Notes: generated by a model not told the origin, from the letters alone. A stretch of 64,000 nt of DNA from Microbulbifer litoralis (GCF_023634065.1 NZ_JALKCV010000004.1:62001-126000), one strand, 5' to 3'. Counted from the stretch's first letter, positions 48,669 through 58,801 are shown. Numbers and translations: made by a program.

Positions 48669-49115
48669 TCAGAACCGCTGACGCACCTGGCGGCGATACC
48701 CGGTGGGTGACATACCCGTCCAGCGCTTGAAGGCACTGGTAAAGCTGGTTCTGTCGGAGAAATCCAGGATCCGGGAAATACCGTCTACGCTGAGCGCCGT
48801 ATCCTTCAGGAAGTGGACCGCGTGGCGAAAACGCACGTGATCGCGAAGGGAGGCGAAGCTCAAACTGTGTTCCTGCAAACGGCGCTGGAGCGTGCGGGTA
48901 GACATACTGAGATCCGACGCCACCGGGCGAATGGCCAGGGAGGCCTTGCCGATGCGCTGTTCCAATACGTCGATCACACGCGCGGCGATACCGAAACTGG
49001 TGGCTTCCGGCGGTGCCAGAAGCTGGTCCAGAATATTGGGATCACCGGAGATCCTGGCCTGCTGCAGTGGTTTGTCTTCCGAAAGCGAGGTTTGATCTGG
49101 CTGAATATGGTTCAT
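48669..49115 (-). CDS. Short AraC-family regulator (HTH domain only)
   Basis: A protein of 148 residues with an AraC-type double helix-turn-helix at about 55-145: IGKASLAIRPVASDLSMSTRTLQRRLQEHSLSFASLRDHVRFRHAVHFLKDTALSVDGISRILDFSDRTSFTSAFKRWTGMSPTGYRR. The usual N-terminal ligand domain of 150-180 residues is absent; instead about 50 residues of unclear fold are present. The ATG has AAGGAG nine bases upstream, so the gene starts here and is not simply a fragment. Its target is unknown. A palindrome lies some 300 bases upstream. Confidence 0.8.
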   Translation of the reverse strand: MNHIQPDQTSLSEDKPLQQARISGDPNILDQLLAPPEATSFGIAARVIDVLEQRIGKASLAIRPVASDLSMSTRTLQRRLQEHSLSFASLRDHVRFRHAVHFLKDTALSVDGISRILDFSDRTSFTSAFKRWTGMSPTGYRRQVRQRF

Positions 49116-49543
49116 CGAGCTGCTCCTTTAAGTTCCGTGAGCCGCAGTTATTGTTCTATGCCCGCTTCCTGCGGAACCCCCTTTGCCTCAACCTGCCCCA
49201 AGATACTGATAGAGAGAGCGGGCTACTACCCGGGTGCGGGGATGCACCTGAAACAGGCACCGAATCTGTCACAGAGCTGTACAAAAATTAAACTTACTGC
49301 TCCGGTAACTTCCCTATTGGTTCAACTCCGGTACCGGCGCACCTTTCCTTCACACAACGCAGTATAGACCATGAAATCAGAATGCAAGGGGCGACAGCCA
49401 TATTTTTTTGGTGCTGTCACAAATGACAGCTGAACACCAATAGGCACCACTGTACAAATTGGATCGATATCCCGTTGACTGGGATGCAGAAGTGGTACAG
49501 AGGAGCGAAAGGGAGCGGTTCCGGGGCCCGGAACCGCAGGCGT
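49116..49543. other. Intergenic region with promoter and palindrome, no gene
   Basis: About 430 bases between the AraC-type gene and bcp. The half nearer the AraC-type gene (49116-49365) would be a 250-base leader if the promoter at 49371 is used. I see no ORF of known family and no terminator for bcp, which ends at 49544. Confidence 0.5.
49371..49430 (-). promoter_or_regulatory. Probable promoter and operator of the AraC-type regulator
   Basis: On the minus strand TATACT (49371-49376) is a good -10 and TTGCAT (49382-49387) a possible -35 at short spacing (15 bases). Just upstream, GCTGTCA (49413-49419) and TGACAGC (49424-49430) form a perfect seven-base dyad around CAAA, flanked by further complementary GGTG/CACC bases. 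A regulator site is likely. Confidence 0.45.
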
Positions 49544-50020
49544 TCACACCAGATTGTCGTCGATCCACTCCAGCACGTCATCGTGGTGGGTCTTGGTTTT
49601 CACCTTGTCGATGATGTGCCGCAGGCGGCCGTTCTTGTCGATGATAAAGGTGGTGCGCAGCAGGCCCATATACTCCCTGCCCATAAACTTCTTGAGGCCC
49701 CAGCAACCGTACTTGTCGGCGATCTTGTGCTCATCGTCTGCCAACAGGTCGAAATTCAGCTCGTGTTTGTCGATGAACTTCTTCAGCTTCGCCTCCGGAT
49801 CCGGGCTCACACCCAGTACCACCGTGTCACGCCTGGCAAACTCGCCGGCGCTGTCGCGGATACCGCAGGCCTGGGTGGTGCAGCCCGGTGTCAGGGCCTT
49901 GGGGTAGAAGTAGAGCACCACGTTGCTCCGGTCGCGAAAGTCCTTCAGTGCAACCTTTTCCCCATCCTGGTTGCGCAGGGTGAAGGCCGGAGCCAGGTTG
50001 CCGATCTTGGGAAATGCCAT
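49544..50020 (-). CDS. bcp: Thioredoxin-dependent thiol peroxidase (Bcp/PrxQ)
   Basis: Reduces hydrogen peroxide and organic hydroperoxides, 158 residues (E. coli 156). The peroxidatic cysteine sits in YFYPKALTPGCTTQACGIRDS, with the second cysteine five residues later as in 2-Cys PrxQ enzymes. GVSPDPEAKLKKFIDKHELNFDLLADDEHKIADKYGCWGLKKFMGREY is the characteristic middle. The ATG at 50020 begins MAFPKIGNLAPAFTL; the longer reading has no match. Cytoplasmic; the DUF2244 gene lies 88 bp upstream on the same strand. Confidence 0.95.
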   Translation of the reverse strand: MAFPKIGNLAPAFTLRNQDGEKVALKDFRDRSNVVLYFYPKALTPGCTTQACGIRDSAGEFARRDTVVLGVSPDPEAKLKKFIDKHELNFDLLADDEHKIADKYGCWGLKKFMGREYMGLLRTTFIIDKNGRLRHIIDKVKTKTHHDDVLEWIDDNLV

Positions 50021-50108
50021 AAATACCCCCGTTTGAGAAGTGCTGGTAAAAACTGGCCGGGGATTATAACGAAAAGTGCGACCACCCTGCCCCCACTGAT
50101 CCCGACGC

Positions 50109-50630
50109 TCAGAACTCCTGCACCTGGTAGCCCTTCTCTTTGCGGGCACAGATACCGCACTGCCCCAGCTTGCGGATCAGTTCCGCCCGCTCCGCGTCGG
50201 TGAGGAAGCCCCCCACCTCGAGGCAGCCCTCGGGCCCACTGAAACTGACGGATGCGGGCTCGGTAGCGCTGCCGCCCATGCGCACCAGCACGTCGAGACT
50301 GTCGCGGACGAATTCCCGATGGTAGACGCTCTGCTGGCGGTGGCCGCGGCAGCAGTCGAGCACCACCCGTTCGCCGTTGATGCGGATCACTTCCCGCTTG
50401 GTGCTCTCCGTATAGACATAGGCGAAGAGCGCCCCCAGCAGCAGCAACTCCAGGCCGGCGAACGGCAGTATCATCCAGGCGCCGGCGAGCGCGAATGCCA
50501 GGCTGATTCCCAGCGACACCGCGACCAGGGAGATAAACACCCAGAGATTGCCCGAGAGCGACAGGGACTGGTTGGGCTGTAGCAGGATACAGGCGCTGCG
50601 GGAGGAGGCGCGGCCGACTTCAGTGACCAT
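50109..50630 (-). CDS. DUF2244 domain membrane protein
   Basis: Inner-membrane protein of 173 residues. The first motif LLQPNQSLS is the family hallmark. Two adjacent hydrophobic segments (about 29-50 and 52-73) are followed by a cytoplasmic or periplasmic beta-rich domain (REVIRINGERVVLDCCRGH). Its function is unknown. Start codon chosen by ORF length with no strong site seen. The bcp gene follows 88 bp later on the same strand, so co-transcription is possible. Confidence 0.8.
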   Translation of the reverse strand: MVTEVGRASSRSACILLQPNQSLSLSGNLWVFISLVAVSLGISLAFALAGAWMILPFAGLELLLLGALFAYVYTESTKREVIRINGERVVLDCCRGHRQQSVYHREFVRDSLDVLVRMGGSATEPASVSFSGPEGCLEVGGFLTDAERAELIRKLGQCGICARKEKGYQVQEF

Positions 50631-50704
50631 GATATCGAGTCCGGATACTGCTTTTTTCCAGTGTAGCAGCCGGCGCCTTTTTCAACCTTGCCCGATCCCA
50701 TCCG

Positions 50705-50732
50705 AAAAAAACCCGCACCTGGGTGCGGGTTT
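50705..50732 (-). terminator. Rho-independent terminator of mdh
   Basis: Eleven-base arms AAACCCGCACC and GGTGCGGGTTT around TG (50709-50732), A-run at 50705-50711. It lies 36 bases past the mdh stop on the minus strand. Confidence 0.9.
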
Positions 50733-50767
50733 CTCGCTCGTCGAACCGCGGGGCGGCCGGCGATATC

Positions 50768-51748
50768 TTACGGCAGCAGGTGCGCTACGGCATCGCGCTC
50801 TTCCGCCAGTTCCTGCTCGGTGGCAGTCATCTTCTCGCGGGAGAAATCGTTGATGTCGACACCCTGGACAATTTCCCAGTCGCCGTTCTTGCAGGTACAC
50901 GGGAAGGAGTAGATCAGTCCTTCCTGGATACCGTAGGAGCCGTCGCTGTAGATGCCCATGCTGGTCCAGTCGCCCTCGGCGGTGCCCAGGGCCCAGTCAC
51001 GCATATGGTCGATGGCCGCGTTGGCAGCAGAGGCGGCGGAGGAGGCTCCGCGGGCCTTGATGATGGCGGCACCGCGCTGCTGCACGGTGGGGATGAAGTC
51101 GTCCTCGTACCAGCCCTGGTCCACCTTATCCATCGCGGACTCACCGGCCACTTTCACCTGGTGCAGGTCCGGGTACTGGGTGGAGGAGTGGTTGCCCCAG
51201 ATGGTCATATGGGTGATGTCATTGACGCTGGAGTCGGTCTTGTTGGCCAGCTGCGACAGCGCGCGGTTGTGATCCAGGCGGGTCATGGCGGTGAAGTTGC
51301 GCGGATCCAGGTCCGGCGCATTGCGCTGTGCGATCAGCGCGTTGGTGTTGGCCGGGTTGCCGACTACCAGTACTTTCACATCGCGCGCCGCGACATCGTT
51401 CAGGGCCTTGCCCTGGGCGGAGAAGATGGCGGCGTTGGCTTCCAGCAGATCCTTGCGCTCCATACCCGGGCCGCGCGGGCGGGCGCCGACCAGCAGTGCG
51501 TACTGGGCGTCCTTGAAGGCGACATTGGCGTCGTCGGACTGGACAATACCGGCCAGCAGCGGGAAGGCACAGTCCTCGAGCTCCATGGCCACGCCCTTCA
51601 GCGCTTCCAGGGCCGGGGTGATTTCCAGCAGTTGCAGGATAACCGGTTGATCTTTACCCAGCATTTCGCCGGAGGCGATACGGAACAGCAGCGAATAGCT
51701 GATCTGACCGGCGGCGCCGGTAACAGCAACACGAACAGGTGCTTTCAC
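50768..51748 (-). CDS. mdh: Malate dehydrogenase
   Basis: NAD-dependent interconversion of malate and oxaloacetate, 326 residues. It belongs to the cytosolic-type (group 2) enzymes rather than the 312-residue E. coli form. Motifs: [25 protein letters not shown] (Rossmann), [17 protein letters not shown] (substrate loop arginines), [11 protein letters not shown] and the catalytic histidine in [12 protein letters not shown]. Translation starts at GTG 51748, seven bases after GGGAGAA. It is monocistronic and completes the malate step fed by malate synthase G. Confidence 0.96.
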   Translation of the reverse strand: MKAPVRVAVTGAAGQISYSLLFRIASGEMLGKDQPVILQLLEITPALEALKGVAMELEDCAFPLLAGIVQSDDANVAFKDAQYALLVGARPRGPGMERKDLLEANAAIFSAQGKALNDVAARDVKVLVVGNPANTNALIAQRNAPDLDPRNFTAMTRLDHNRALSQLANKTDSSVNDITHMTIWGNHSSTQYPDLHQVKVAGESAMDKVDQGWYEDDFIPTVQQRGAAIIKARGASSAASAANAAIDHMRDWALGTAEGDWTSMGIYSDGSYGIQEGLIYSFPCTCKNGDWEIVQGVDINDFSREKMTATEQELAEERDAVAHLLP

Positions 51749-51886
51749 GATAGTTCTCCCTCGTTTGTAAGCGGGCCGCATTATAGAGAATTGCGAATAA
51801 ATTTCACCTCGGGGCACCGGTCCCCAACCCGGTATGCGGGTCGCAAACCCGCCAATTCGCCCGTAAACAGGCTCCTGTGGCCGGAT

Positions 51887-52525
51887 TCAGCCGACCGCGG
51901 CAGTCTCTCGGTAGCGGGCCTGCAGGGCACTGTACAGCTGTTCACTGTAGTCGTCGGCACCGGTATCCAGGCCCGCGGCAATTTCGGCCAGGTGTTCGTT
52001 GTCCTCCCGGCCCCGCCAGTTTTTCACGTAACTGCCGTCCTTGTAGCCGTTGTCCTGGCGGAAGCGGTTGAGCACGTTTTTGCCCACATAGCGCTGGTAG
52101 AGTTCCTCAAAGTCCATATCGACATCCGCCAGCAACTGCGCGAAGCCAACCAGGTCGAACTGCCTGCTGGCCAGGGTATTGAGTGTGAATTTTTCCAGGT
52201 TTTCGCGGAAATCGCCGGCCGTGCGCTGCGCCGCGCCCAGTTCCGCCTGCATCCGCGCAGCCACCTGCTCCGGCGCTCCCTGCTGCAGTTCCAGGCTGAG
52301 CCCGAAATGCCAGATATCCACCAGCTCGAGCTTGACCTGGTCCAGTTCCGGCTGCTGTTTCTTCCACCATTTCCAGCCGTAGTGGTCGAGCAATTCGGCA
52401 CTCTCGACCCAGATGGCGCGATACCAGGGAAAATTTTGCGCGCGCCAGTCGCTGTTGACCAGCGTATTGATCTCGTCCTGCAGCGCCAGCATGGCCTGCA
52501 GCTGTCTTTGCATCGCTTGGGACAT
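51887..52525 (-). CDS. Dimeric (all-alpha) dUTP diphosphatase
   Basis: Hydrolyses dUTP to dUMP, keeping uracil out of DNA; 212 residues. This is the all-helical MazG-related dUTPase_2 type, as in some gammaproteobacteria and trypanosomatids. The metal-binding helices are visible as AIWVESAELLDHYGWKWWK and VKLELVDIWHFGLSLEL, with the later FAQLLADVDMDFEELYQRYVGKNVLNRFRQDNGYKDGSYVK matching the C-terminal catalytic part. The ATG is followed by M-rich helix one. It precedes tatD-like DNA on the same strand (35-bp gap). Confidence 0.88.
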   Translation of the reverse strand: MSQAMQRQLQAMLALQDEINTLVNSDWRAQNFPWYRAIWVESAELLDHYGWKWWKKQQPELDQVKLELVDIWHFGLSLELQQGAPEQVAARMQAELGAAQRTAGDFRENLEKFTLNTLASRQFDLVGFAQLLADVDMDFEELYQRYVGKNVLNRFRQDNGYKDGSYVKNWRGREDNEHLAEIAAGLDTGADDYSEQLYSALQARYRETAAVG

Positions 52526-52560
52526 CGGGGGAATTCCGTTATTGAAAGGGAAACCCGGAC

Positions 52561-53337
52561 TCAGGCGGCCCGGGGAAACAGTCGGTAAAAGTTTTCGCTG
52601 GTGATTTCGGCCAGTTCTTCATAGGGGATGCCGCGCAACTCGGCGATGAACTCCGCAACCTCGCGCACATAGGCCGGGATATTCGGTTTGCCGCGGTAAG
52701 GTACCGGCGCCAGGTAGGGTGAATCGGTCTCCACCAGCAACCGTTCCAGCGGTATCCTGCGCGCGACATCGCGCAGTTCTTCGGCATTCTTGAAGGTCAC
52801 GATGCCGGACAGCGAAATGTAGTAGTTCAGGTCCATGGCCGCCTTCGCCATTTCCCAACTCTCGGTAAAGCAGTGCAGGACACCGGCGTGCTCGGCGTCG
52901 CCGTGTTCGCGGATCAGGTCGATGGTGTCCTCGCGGGCGTCGCGGGTGTGGACGATGACCGGCAGCTGCGCGCGACCCGCGGCCTGCAGGTGCGCGGCGA
53001 AACTCTGTCGCTGGACCTCCTTCGTTTCCGTGCTGTAGTAGTAATCCAGGCCGGTTTCACCGAGGGCGACCACATTGGGCTTCTTCGACAGCTCGAGCAG
53101 CCTGTCGACATCGGCGAGTCCGGATTCCACATCGAGTGGATGCACACCCACGGAACAGACGATATCGTCGTTCTGTTGCGCGATATCGACAACGCTGTCG
53201 ACATTGTCCAGGCTGATACCAACACACAGGAATTTGCTCACACCGCGGCTGCGGGCCAGGTCGAGGACCGCGTTCAGGTCGCCGCCGAACTTGTCCAGCT
53301 TCAGGCGATCGAGATGGCAGTGGCTGTCTACAAGCAT
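52561..53337 (-). CDS. TatD-family metal-dependent hydrolase
   Basis: Deoxyribonuclease or D-aminoacyl-tRNA-deacylase-like TIM-barrel enzyme, 258 residues, YcfH group. Metal ligands include the HxH of DSHCHLD near the start, then E in ALGETGLDYYYS, H in PVIVHTRDA and H in VLHCFTES, and D in VETDSPYLAP. It ends an operon-like run holB-pilZ-tatD conserved in pseudomonads, with pilZ ending 7 bp from its start. The cellular substrate in this family is still debated. Confidence 0.92.
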   Translation of the reverse strand: MLVDSHCHLDRLKLDKFGGDLNAVLDLARSRGVSKFLCVGISLDNVDSVVDIAQQNDDIVCSVGVHPLDVESGLADVDRLLELSKKPNVVALGETGLDYYYSTETKEVQRQSFAAHLQAAGRAQLPVIVHTRDAREDTIDLIREHGDAEHAGVLHCFTESWEMAKAAMDLNYYISLSGIVTFKNAEELRDVARRIPLERLLVETDSPYLAPVPYRGKPNIPAYVREVAEFIAELRGIPYEELAEITSENFYRLFPRAA

Positions 53338-53344
53338 GGTTCAA

Positions 53345-53698
53345 CTATAGCGTGTGCGTGGGCCGGCTGGATTCCAGCGAACCGGCCAGGAACGTTTCGA
53401 TTTTGTTCTGGGCGACATTGTCCTTGTCGCTGAACTGGACACCGATACCCGGTGTGCGGTTGCCCTGGGCACCGGCCGGTGTGATCCAGATGACCTTACC
53501 GGCCACGGGCACTTTCTCGGGTTCGTCCATCAGGCTCAGCAACAGGAACACCTCGTCGCCCAGGTCGTAGGACTTATCCGTACTGATAAACAGGCCGCCG
53601 TTTTTCACAAACGGCATATAGGCCGCGTAGAGTACGGATTTGTCCTGGATCTTCAATGAAAGGATGCCGTTGCGGGCACCGCCCCCCATGGCTTTCAT
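53345..53698 (-). CDS. pilZ: Type IV pilus PilZ-domain protein
   Basis: A 117-residue single PilZ domain. The N-terminal RxxxR and the (D/N)xSxxG motif for c-di-GMP binding are absent or altered, as in the founding PilZ of Pseudomonas, which acts with PilB/FimX in pilus extension rather than binding the nucleotide. The visible core is NGGLFISTDKSYDLGDEVFLLLSL…PVAGKVIWITP, ending GIGVQF. Its place between holB and tatD matches the pilZ locus of pseudomonads. The start may be at the second Met. Confidence 0.9.
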   Translation of the reverse strand: MKAMGGGARNGILSLKIQDKSVLYAAYMPFVKNGGLFISTDKSYDLGDEVFLLLSLMDEPEKVPVAGKVIWITPAGAQGNRTPGIGVQFSDKDNVAQNKIETFLAGSLESSRPTHTL

Positions 53699-53800
53699 AG
53701 CCGGACCTCGTTGTTATCGAATGGCTGTAACTTATCTGAGCGTACCGGTTGTGTCCAGAATTGCGGGACTCCAGCAGGAAGCACCGTGCACACTGGCCGG

Positions 53801-54835
53801 CTACTTGAACAACTTTGCCCAGCGGATCAGCAACTCCTCGATCAGCAGGCGTTTGTTCGGATTCGATCCGCCCACCAGCGACTGGCGGGCGCGCAGCAAT
53901 TGATCGTTGAAACCGAACAGCGGGCGCAGGCTCTCGCTGCCGCTGCCCGGCAGGCGCTGCAGCAGGCCCATGATCTGCTCGTCGGCGGTCAGGTCGCAAC
54001 TGCGCGCACGCAGCATCTGCGACACCCAGTGCTGCCAGAATTGCAGTAACTGGCCCAGGTCCGCCGCGTCTCCCGGCGCCTCCCAGCGGCCGGCCAGGGT
54101 CACGCTGCTGGCGCCCCCCTGTGCCAGGGCGGTCAGGTCCGCCATAAACTGCTCGCGCAGCTCCCGCGACTCCGGCTCCGCCAGCCGCGCCGCCAACAGC
54201 GGTGCGCCTCCCGCCAGCACCAGGGCCCGCCGCGCCGCGCGGTCGTCCAGTCCACCCTCGTGCAGCCAGCGCAGCGCCGGCTCCCCGGCCGGTGCCGGGA
54301 AAGCCACCGACTGGCAGCGGCTGCGGATCGTGGGCAGCAGCCCCGACGGCGAATCGGTCACCAGCAGGAAGATCACCGACGCCGAGGGCTCCTCCAGATT
54401 CTTCAGCAGCGCGTTGGCCGCATTGACGTTCATCGCCTCCGCCGGTGCCAGCCACACCACCCGGGCCCCTTCCCTGCCGCTTGTACGGCCGACAAAACCG
54501 CCCAACTGGCGGATCTGCTCGACTTTCAGCGGGCCGCCGGGTTTTTCCGGCTCGACCCGCAGAAAGTCCGGGTGCGAACCCGCCTGCCACAACCGGCAGC
54601 CACGGCAAGCGCCGCAGGCCAGGCCGTCGCGCGGCTGCTCGCACAGGGTGAGCGCGGCGAAAGCCTCGGCAAAGCGGCGCTTGCCGAGCCCCGGCTGGCC
54701 GCTGAACAGCAGCGCGTGTGGACAGCGGCCGGCGCGCCATTGGGCGCCGAGGCGCTGCCACTGCTCTGCCTGCCACGGCAGCGGGGACGGAATGGTTGGG
54801 GAGTCGGTCGCTTCGGATTGCACAGATTCAGTCAT
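53801..54835 (-). CDS. holB: DNA polymerase III delta' subunit
   Basis: Clamp-loader subunit, 344 residues. AAA+ features: [22 protein letters not shown] (P-loop like), a four-cysteine zinc knot beginning [16 protein letters not shown], the [33 protein letters not shown] sensor region and the C-terminal domain. The ATG at 54835 overlaps the tmk stop by eight bases, so both are translated from one transcript. The first 21 residues of the longer reading are out-of-family and were excluded. Confidence 0.93.
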   Translation of the reverse strand: MTESVQSEATDSPTIPSPLPWQAEQWQRLGAQWRAGRCPHALLFSGQPGLGKRRFAEAFAALTLCEQPRDGLACGACRGCRLWQAGSHPDFLRVEPEKPGGPLKVEQIRQLGGFVGRTSGREGARVVWLAPAEAMNVNAANALLKNLEEPSASVIFLLVTDSPSGLLPTIRSRCQSVAFPAPAGEPALRWLHEGGLDDRAARRALVLAGGAPLLAARLAEPESRELREQFMADLTALAQGGASSVTLAGRWEAPGDAADLGQLLQFWQHWVSQMLRARSCDLTADEQIMGLLQRLPGSGSESLRPLFGFNDQLLRARQSLVGGSNPNKRLLIEELLIRWAKLFK

Positions 54836-55460
54836 CAAACAGTTTTTCGAGTTCGTCGCCCAGCCGCTGCTGGACCTGCTCCAACGGCCGCGCCGCATCG
54901 ATTACCGCGTAGCGCTCTGGCGCACTTTCGGCGCGCTCCAGATAGGCCGCGCGCACGCGCTGGAAGAACGCCAGTTGCTCGCTTTCGAAACGGTCGGCGG
55001 CGCCGGTGCTGGCGGCTCGCTGCAGACCGGTGCGGGGATCCAGGTCCAGCAGCAGCACCCGGTCGGGCCTGAGGCTGCCCTGCACCGTCTGCTCCAGCTG
55101 TGCGATCAGGGCCCTGTCCAGTTGCCGCCCCCCACCCTGGTAGGCGTAGGTGGCATCGGTGAAGCGGTCGCAGATGACCCACTCGCCGCGGGCCAGCGCC
55201 GGCTCGATGACCCGCGCCAGGTGCTGGGCCCGGGCCGCGAAAACCATCAACAGCTCGGCTGTCGGGTCCACCGCTTCCTCGCGATTGCTCAGCAGCAACT
55301 CCCGCAGCTCCTCGGCCAGCGGCGTTCCGCCCGGCTCGCGGGTCTGTAAATAGGCGACGCCGCGACTGTCCAGCCAGTCGGTGACAAACTGCAGGTTGGT
55401 GGATTTTCCGACGCCTTCGCCGCCCTCGAGTGTAATGAACCGGCCGCGCTTCAGCGTCAT
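54828..55460 (-). CDS. tmk: Thymidylate kinase
   Basis: Phosphorylates dTMP to dTDP, 210 residues. P-loop in [34 protein letters not shown] with the family RE-P-G-G motif, and [15 protein letters not shown] as the base-binding DRx loop. Its ATG overlaps the end of mltG by four bases, and its end overlaps holB by eight. The compact mltG-tmk-holB order is conserved in gammaproteobacteria. Confidence 0.96.
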   Translation of the reverse strand: MTLKRGRFITLEGGEGVGKSTNLQFVTDWLDSRGVAYLQTREPGGTPLAEELRELLLSNREEAVDPTAELLMVFAARAQHLARVIEPALARGEWVICDRFTDATYAYQGGGRQLDRALIAQLEQTVQGSLRPDRVLLLDLDPRTGLQRAASTGAADRFESEQLAFFQRVRAAYLERAESAPERYAVIDAARPLEQVQQRLGDELEKLFDD

Positions 55461-56536
55461 TCGGCCCCCTTCTCGGCCGGGCTGGAGCGGTAGTCGGCGC
55501 GCCGCTTCAACTGGTATTCGCGCACCGCGCGATTGTGCTCGGCCAGCGTGGACGAGAAGTGGTGGGAACCGTCGCCCTTGCCGACAAAATAGAGACTGTC
55601 GCCGGGTTCGGGGTTGAGCGCCGCGCGGATGGCCTCGCGGCCGGGCAGCGCGATCGGTGTCGGCGGCAGGCCGTCGATCACATAGGTGTTGTAGGGGGTC
55701 GACTGGCGCAGGTTGGCGCGGGTCAGGTTGCCATCGTAATCGTCACCCAGGCCGTAGATGACGGTCGGGTCCGTCTGCAGGCGCATTCCACGATCCAGGC
55801 GGCGCACGAAAACGCCGGCGATTTCGCTGCGCTCGGACGGCAGGCCGGTCTCTTTCTCGATCAGCGAGGCCATGATCAGCGCCTCGTAGGGCGAGCTGTA
55901 GGGGAGATCCCGCTCCCGCTGCTGCCACTCCTCATCGAGCACCTGCTCCATGCGCCGGCGCGCCTGGCGCAGGAGATCGACATCGCTGGTACCGGAGCGG
56001 TAGACATAGGTATCGGGGAATATCCAACCCTCGGGGCTGTCGCCCTCGAAGCCCAGCGCCCGCGCGGCACTCTCCGGGCTGGCGCCGGCCTCGGACTGGA
56101 CGATATTGCGCCCCGCCCGCACCTGGGCCAGCGCCTGGCGAAAGGTCCAGCCCTCCACCAGGGTCACGCGATAGCGGGTCACATCGCCGCGGTTCAGGCG
56201 CGATACCAGGTCCATGGCGTTGCTGCCCTGGGGCAGCAGGTACTCGCCGGCGTGGATGCCGGTTTCGCCCTGCCAGTAGGCATAGGCAAGCACCAGGCGC
56301 GGCCACTTGAGAACGCCGCGCTGTTCCAGGTCCCGCAGTGCGCTGGACAGGTTGCCACCGCTCGCCACCTCGAAGCGCAGCCCCTCGTCCTCTACCGCCA
56401 GGGGCTGTACCAGAGCCTTCTGTACGGCCCACAGGGTGAAGACCGCGCCGACCAGCAGCACCAGGATGCCCCCGAGCAGATAGCGCCCCAGGGAGCGTCC
56501 GGTCTTGGGCTGTTTCTTGCTCTGTCGTTTTTTCAC
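55457..56536 (-). CDS. mltG: Endolytic murein transglycosylase MltG
   Basis: Inner-membrane enzyme that cleaves nascent glycan strands and so limits chain length, 359 residues. A basic start ([14 protein letters not shown]) and one transmembrane helix (about 22-44) precede the YceG-like domain with catalytic glutamate in [15 protein letters not shown] and the [16 protein letters not shown] segment. The start is chosen as GTG 56536, overlapping the pabC stop by one base, eight bases after AAAGAG; the longest reading covers pabC. Followed by tmk. Confidence 0.92.
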   Translation of the reverse strand: MKKRQSKKQPKTGRSLGRYLLGGILVLLVGAVFTLWAVQKALVQPLAVEDEGLRFEVASGGNLSSALRDLEQRGVLKWPRLVLAYAYWQGETGIHAGEYLLPQGSNAMDLVSRLNRGDVTRYRVTLVEGWTFRQALAQVRAGRNIVQSEAGASPESAARALGFEGDSPEGWIFPDTYVYRSGTSDVDLLRQARRRMEQVLDEEWQQRERDLPYSSPYEALIMASLIEKETGLPSERSEIAGVFVRRLDRGMRLQTDPTVIYGLGDDYDGNLTRANLRQSTPYNTYVIDGLPPTPIALPGREAIRAALNPEPGDSLYFVGKGDGSHHFSSTLAEHNRAVREYQLKRRADYRSSPAEKGAE

Positions 56537-57303
56537 TACCACAACTCTTTCGCTATGAGCCGCTGCAGGCGGCGGATCTCGCCTCCCGGCAACCACTGCC
56601 GGTGTCCGATCAGTTCGCGCACCGGTAGAACGCCGCGCACACTGTTACACAGGGCGAGCTCTTGCGCATCCTCCAGGCGGCTCAGCCCGATATCGACTTC
56701 CTCCAGCGGAATACGCCGGCCCAGCCAGTCCCGCATCACGCCGCGCACGCCACAGCGCCCCAGATACGGGGTGACCCAGCGGCCATCGAGCAGTACCAGC
56801 AGGTTGCAGCGCAGGCTCTCGATCACCCTGCCCTCGACATCCAGTATCAGGCCATCGTCGGCCCCGGGGGGCAACTCCTCCCCGGCGCGATTATATCCCG
56901 CCCGCAGCAGGGATTTGCAGCCCGGGTTGGCAGATTCGACCAGTGGCAACCGCTCGCGACAGGGAAAGAGCCTGACGCCCCGCTGCGAGCCGGGGCCCTG
57001 CCCCAGCGCCCCCAGGGCGACATCCCAGTAGCGCTGGCCCTGCTGTCGGCCGATGCGGAGCCGGACCCTGGCAGCCGCCGGGGAAGCACTGGCGACGAAA
57101 CGCTGCAAATGCAGGCCTATGACCTCCAGCTCGCCCTCGCCGACCGAGCCGCTGCGCATCAGGCGCTCGCGGTGCAGGGGCCAGAGTGGCAGGGCACCGC
57201 CCTGGCAGCGCATGGTTTCCAGCAGGCCGTCGCGGATCGCGTCGTCCGGCGGCAGCGCGGCAACGGGAATACCATTTTGCAGGAAGAGTGGAAGCTTTGG
57301 CAT
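56536..57303 (-). CDS. pabC: Aminodeoxychorismate lyase
   Basis: PLP enzyme releasing pyruvate from aminodeoxychorismate to give p-aminobenzoate for folate, 255 residues. It has the class IV transaminase pattern: RDGLLETMRCQGG, LPLWPLHRERLM, PLVESANPGCKSLLRAGYNRA with the PLP lysine, and the NLLVLLDGRWVTPYLGRCGVRGVMRDWLG C-terminal half. ATG 57303 is used; a TTG 21 bases upstream has no site. It lies between fabF and mltG as usual. Its partner PabB is encoded 24 kb away in this window. Confidence 0.9.
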   Translation of the reverse strand: MPKLPLFLQNGIPVAALPPDDAIRDGLLETMRCQGGALPLWPLHRERLMRSGSVGEGELEVIGLHLQRFVASASPAAARVRLRIGRQQGQRYWDVALGALGQGPGSQRGVRLFPCRERLPLVESANPGCKSLLRAGYNRAGEELPPGADDGLILDVEGRVIESLRCNLLVLLDGRWVTPYLGRCGVRGVMRDWLGRRIPLEEVDIGLSRLEDAQELALCNSVRGVLPVRELIGHRQWLPGGEIRRLQRLIAKELW

Positions 57304-57345
57304 GAGAGCTGGCACCCGCCACAATGGCGGGCGCCGGACGGGTGA

Positions 57346-58587
57346 TCAGGCGCGCCTGAAAATCAGCGAGCCGTTGGTGCCGCCGAAGCCGAAGGAGTTG
57401 GACAGCACTGCATCGATGTCCATTTTCTGGGCCTCGAACGGTACCAGGTTGATCCCCCTGCAATCCTCGTCGGGGTTGTCGAGGTTGATGGTGGGCGGCG
57501 CCACCTGCTCGCGGATCGCCTGCACCGAGAAGATCGCCTCGATGGCACCGGCGGCACCCAACAGGTGGCCGGTCATCGATTTTGTGGAACTGACCGCGAG
57601 ACTGTCCGCAGCGTTGCCGAAGACCGAGTGCACGGCCTTGATCTCCGCCTTGTCTCCCAGCGGCGTCGAAGTGCCGTGGGCATTGATGTACTGCACATCC
57701 CCGGCGGAGAGGCCGGCGTCACCGAGGGCATTCTGCATCGACAGGGCCGCACCTGCGCCGTCTTCAGGCGGCGAGGTAATGTGGTGGGCGTCGCCGCTCA
57801 TGCCGAAGCCGCTCAGTTCCGCATAGATCTTGGCACCCCGGGCCCTGGCCCGCTCGTACTCCTCCAGCACCAGCACACCGGCACCCTCACCCAGCACAAA
57901 ACCGTCCCGGTCACTGTCCCAGGGGCGGCTGGCCCCCTGCGGATCGTCGTTGCGTGTGGACAGCGCACGGGCCGCGCAGAAGCCACCCAAACCCACCGGC
58001 GTGGTCACCATCTCGGCGCCGCCGCACACCATGACATCGGCATCGCCATACTGGATGGTACGCATACCCAGGCCGATGGCGTGGGTGCCCGTGGTACAGG
58101 CGGTGGTGGTGGAGAGATTGGGGCCTTTCATACCGTATTTGATCGACAGGTTGCCGGCCACCATATTGATGATGGCACCCGGCACAAAGAAAGGAGAGAC
58201 GCGGCGCGGGCCCTTTTCGGCAATCAACATGGCATTGTTTTCGATCGCCTGGATACCGCCCATACCGGAACCGATACAGGCGCCGACCCTCGGTGCGTCG
58301 CTCTCGCTCATCTCCAGGCCGCTGTCTTCAATGGCCTGTATACCGGCCACCATGCCGTACTGCAGAAACATGTCCATTTTCCGCGCTTCTTTCGCCGGCA
58401 TATAGGGCGTCGGATCAAAATCCTTCACCGTGGCGGCAAAGCGCGTGGAAAACGCCGAAACATCAAAAGTCTCGATCGGCGCGACACCACTGGTGCCGGC
58501 CAGTACGGCGGTCCAGTTTTCATCCAGGGTGTTGCCCAGCGGGCCCACCATGCCCATTCCGGTTACGACAACTCTTCTACGCGACAC
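57346..58587 (-). CDS. fabF: Beta-ketoacyl-ACP synthase II
   Basis: Condensing enzyme for fatty-acid chain elongation, 413 residues. Thiolase fold with the active cysteine in [18 protein letters not shown], and the two histidines in [12 protein letters not shown] and [17 protein letters not shown]. It starts at GTG 58587 ([18 protein letters not shown]), six bases after GGGGGAA. It is separated from acpP by the acpP terminator, and followed by pabC 42 bp later. Confidence 0.96.
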   Translation of the reverse strand: MSRRRVVVTGMGMVGPLGNTLDENWTAVLAGTSGVAPIETFDVSAFSTRFAATVKDFDPTPYMPAKEARKMDMFLQYGMVAGIQAIEDSGLEMSESDAPRVGACIGSGMGGIQAIENNAMLIAEKGPRRVSPFFVPGAIINMVAGNLSIKYGMKGPNLSTTTACTTGTHAIGLGMRTIQYGDADVMVCGGAEMVTTPVGLGGFCAARALSTRNDDPQGASRPWDSDRDGFVLGEGAGVLVLEEYERARARGAKIYAELSGFGMSGDAHHITSPPEDGAGAALSMQNALGDAGLSAGDVQYINAHGTSTPLGDKAEIKAVHSVFGNAADSLAVSSTKSMTGHLLGAAGAIEAIFSVQAIREQVAPPTINLDNPDEDCRGINLVPFEAQKMDIDAVLSNSFGFGGTNGSLIFRRA

Positions 58588-58690
58588 TCGTATTCCCCCG
58601 ACATTCGATTCTGCACCAGCGACTGCCCCATCCGATGTCACACAATGTTTCGACGAAGTGACAGGCAGCGGTCACACTTGCTGGATGCCA

Positions 58691-58730
58691 ATAAAAGGAG
58701 AGCCGTACTATGCGACATAGAACGGCTCTC
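58691..58730 (-). terminator. Terminator after acpP
   Basis: Nine-base arms GAGAGCCGT (58698-58706) and ACGGCTCTC (58722-58730) continue, after one A·A mismatch, into CTATG/CATAG closed by a CGA loop. A T-rich tract follows on the minus strand (58691-58696). It isolates acpP from fabF. Confidence 0.85.
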
Positions 58731-58801
58731 GCGATGCTTTCATACTCGCTCGCGGCTACGGGTGCAGACGGCTACCCGCAGCCTGAACTACTCAGCGCAG
58801 A

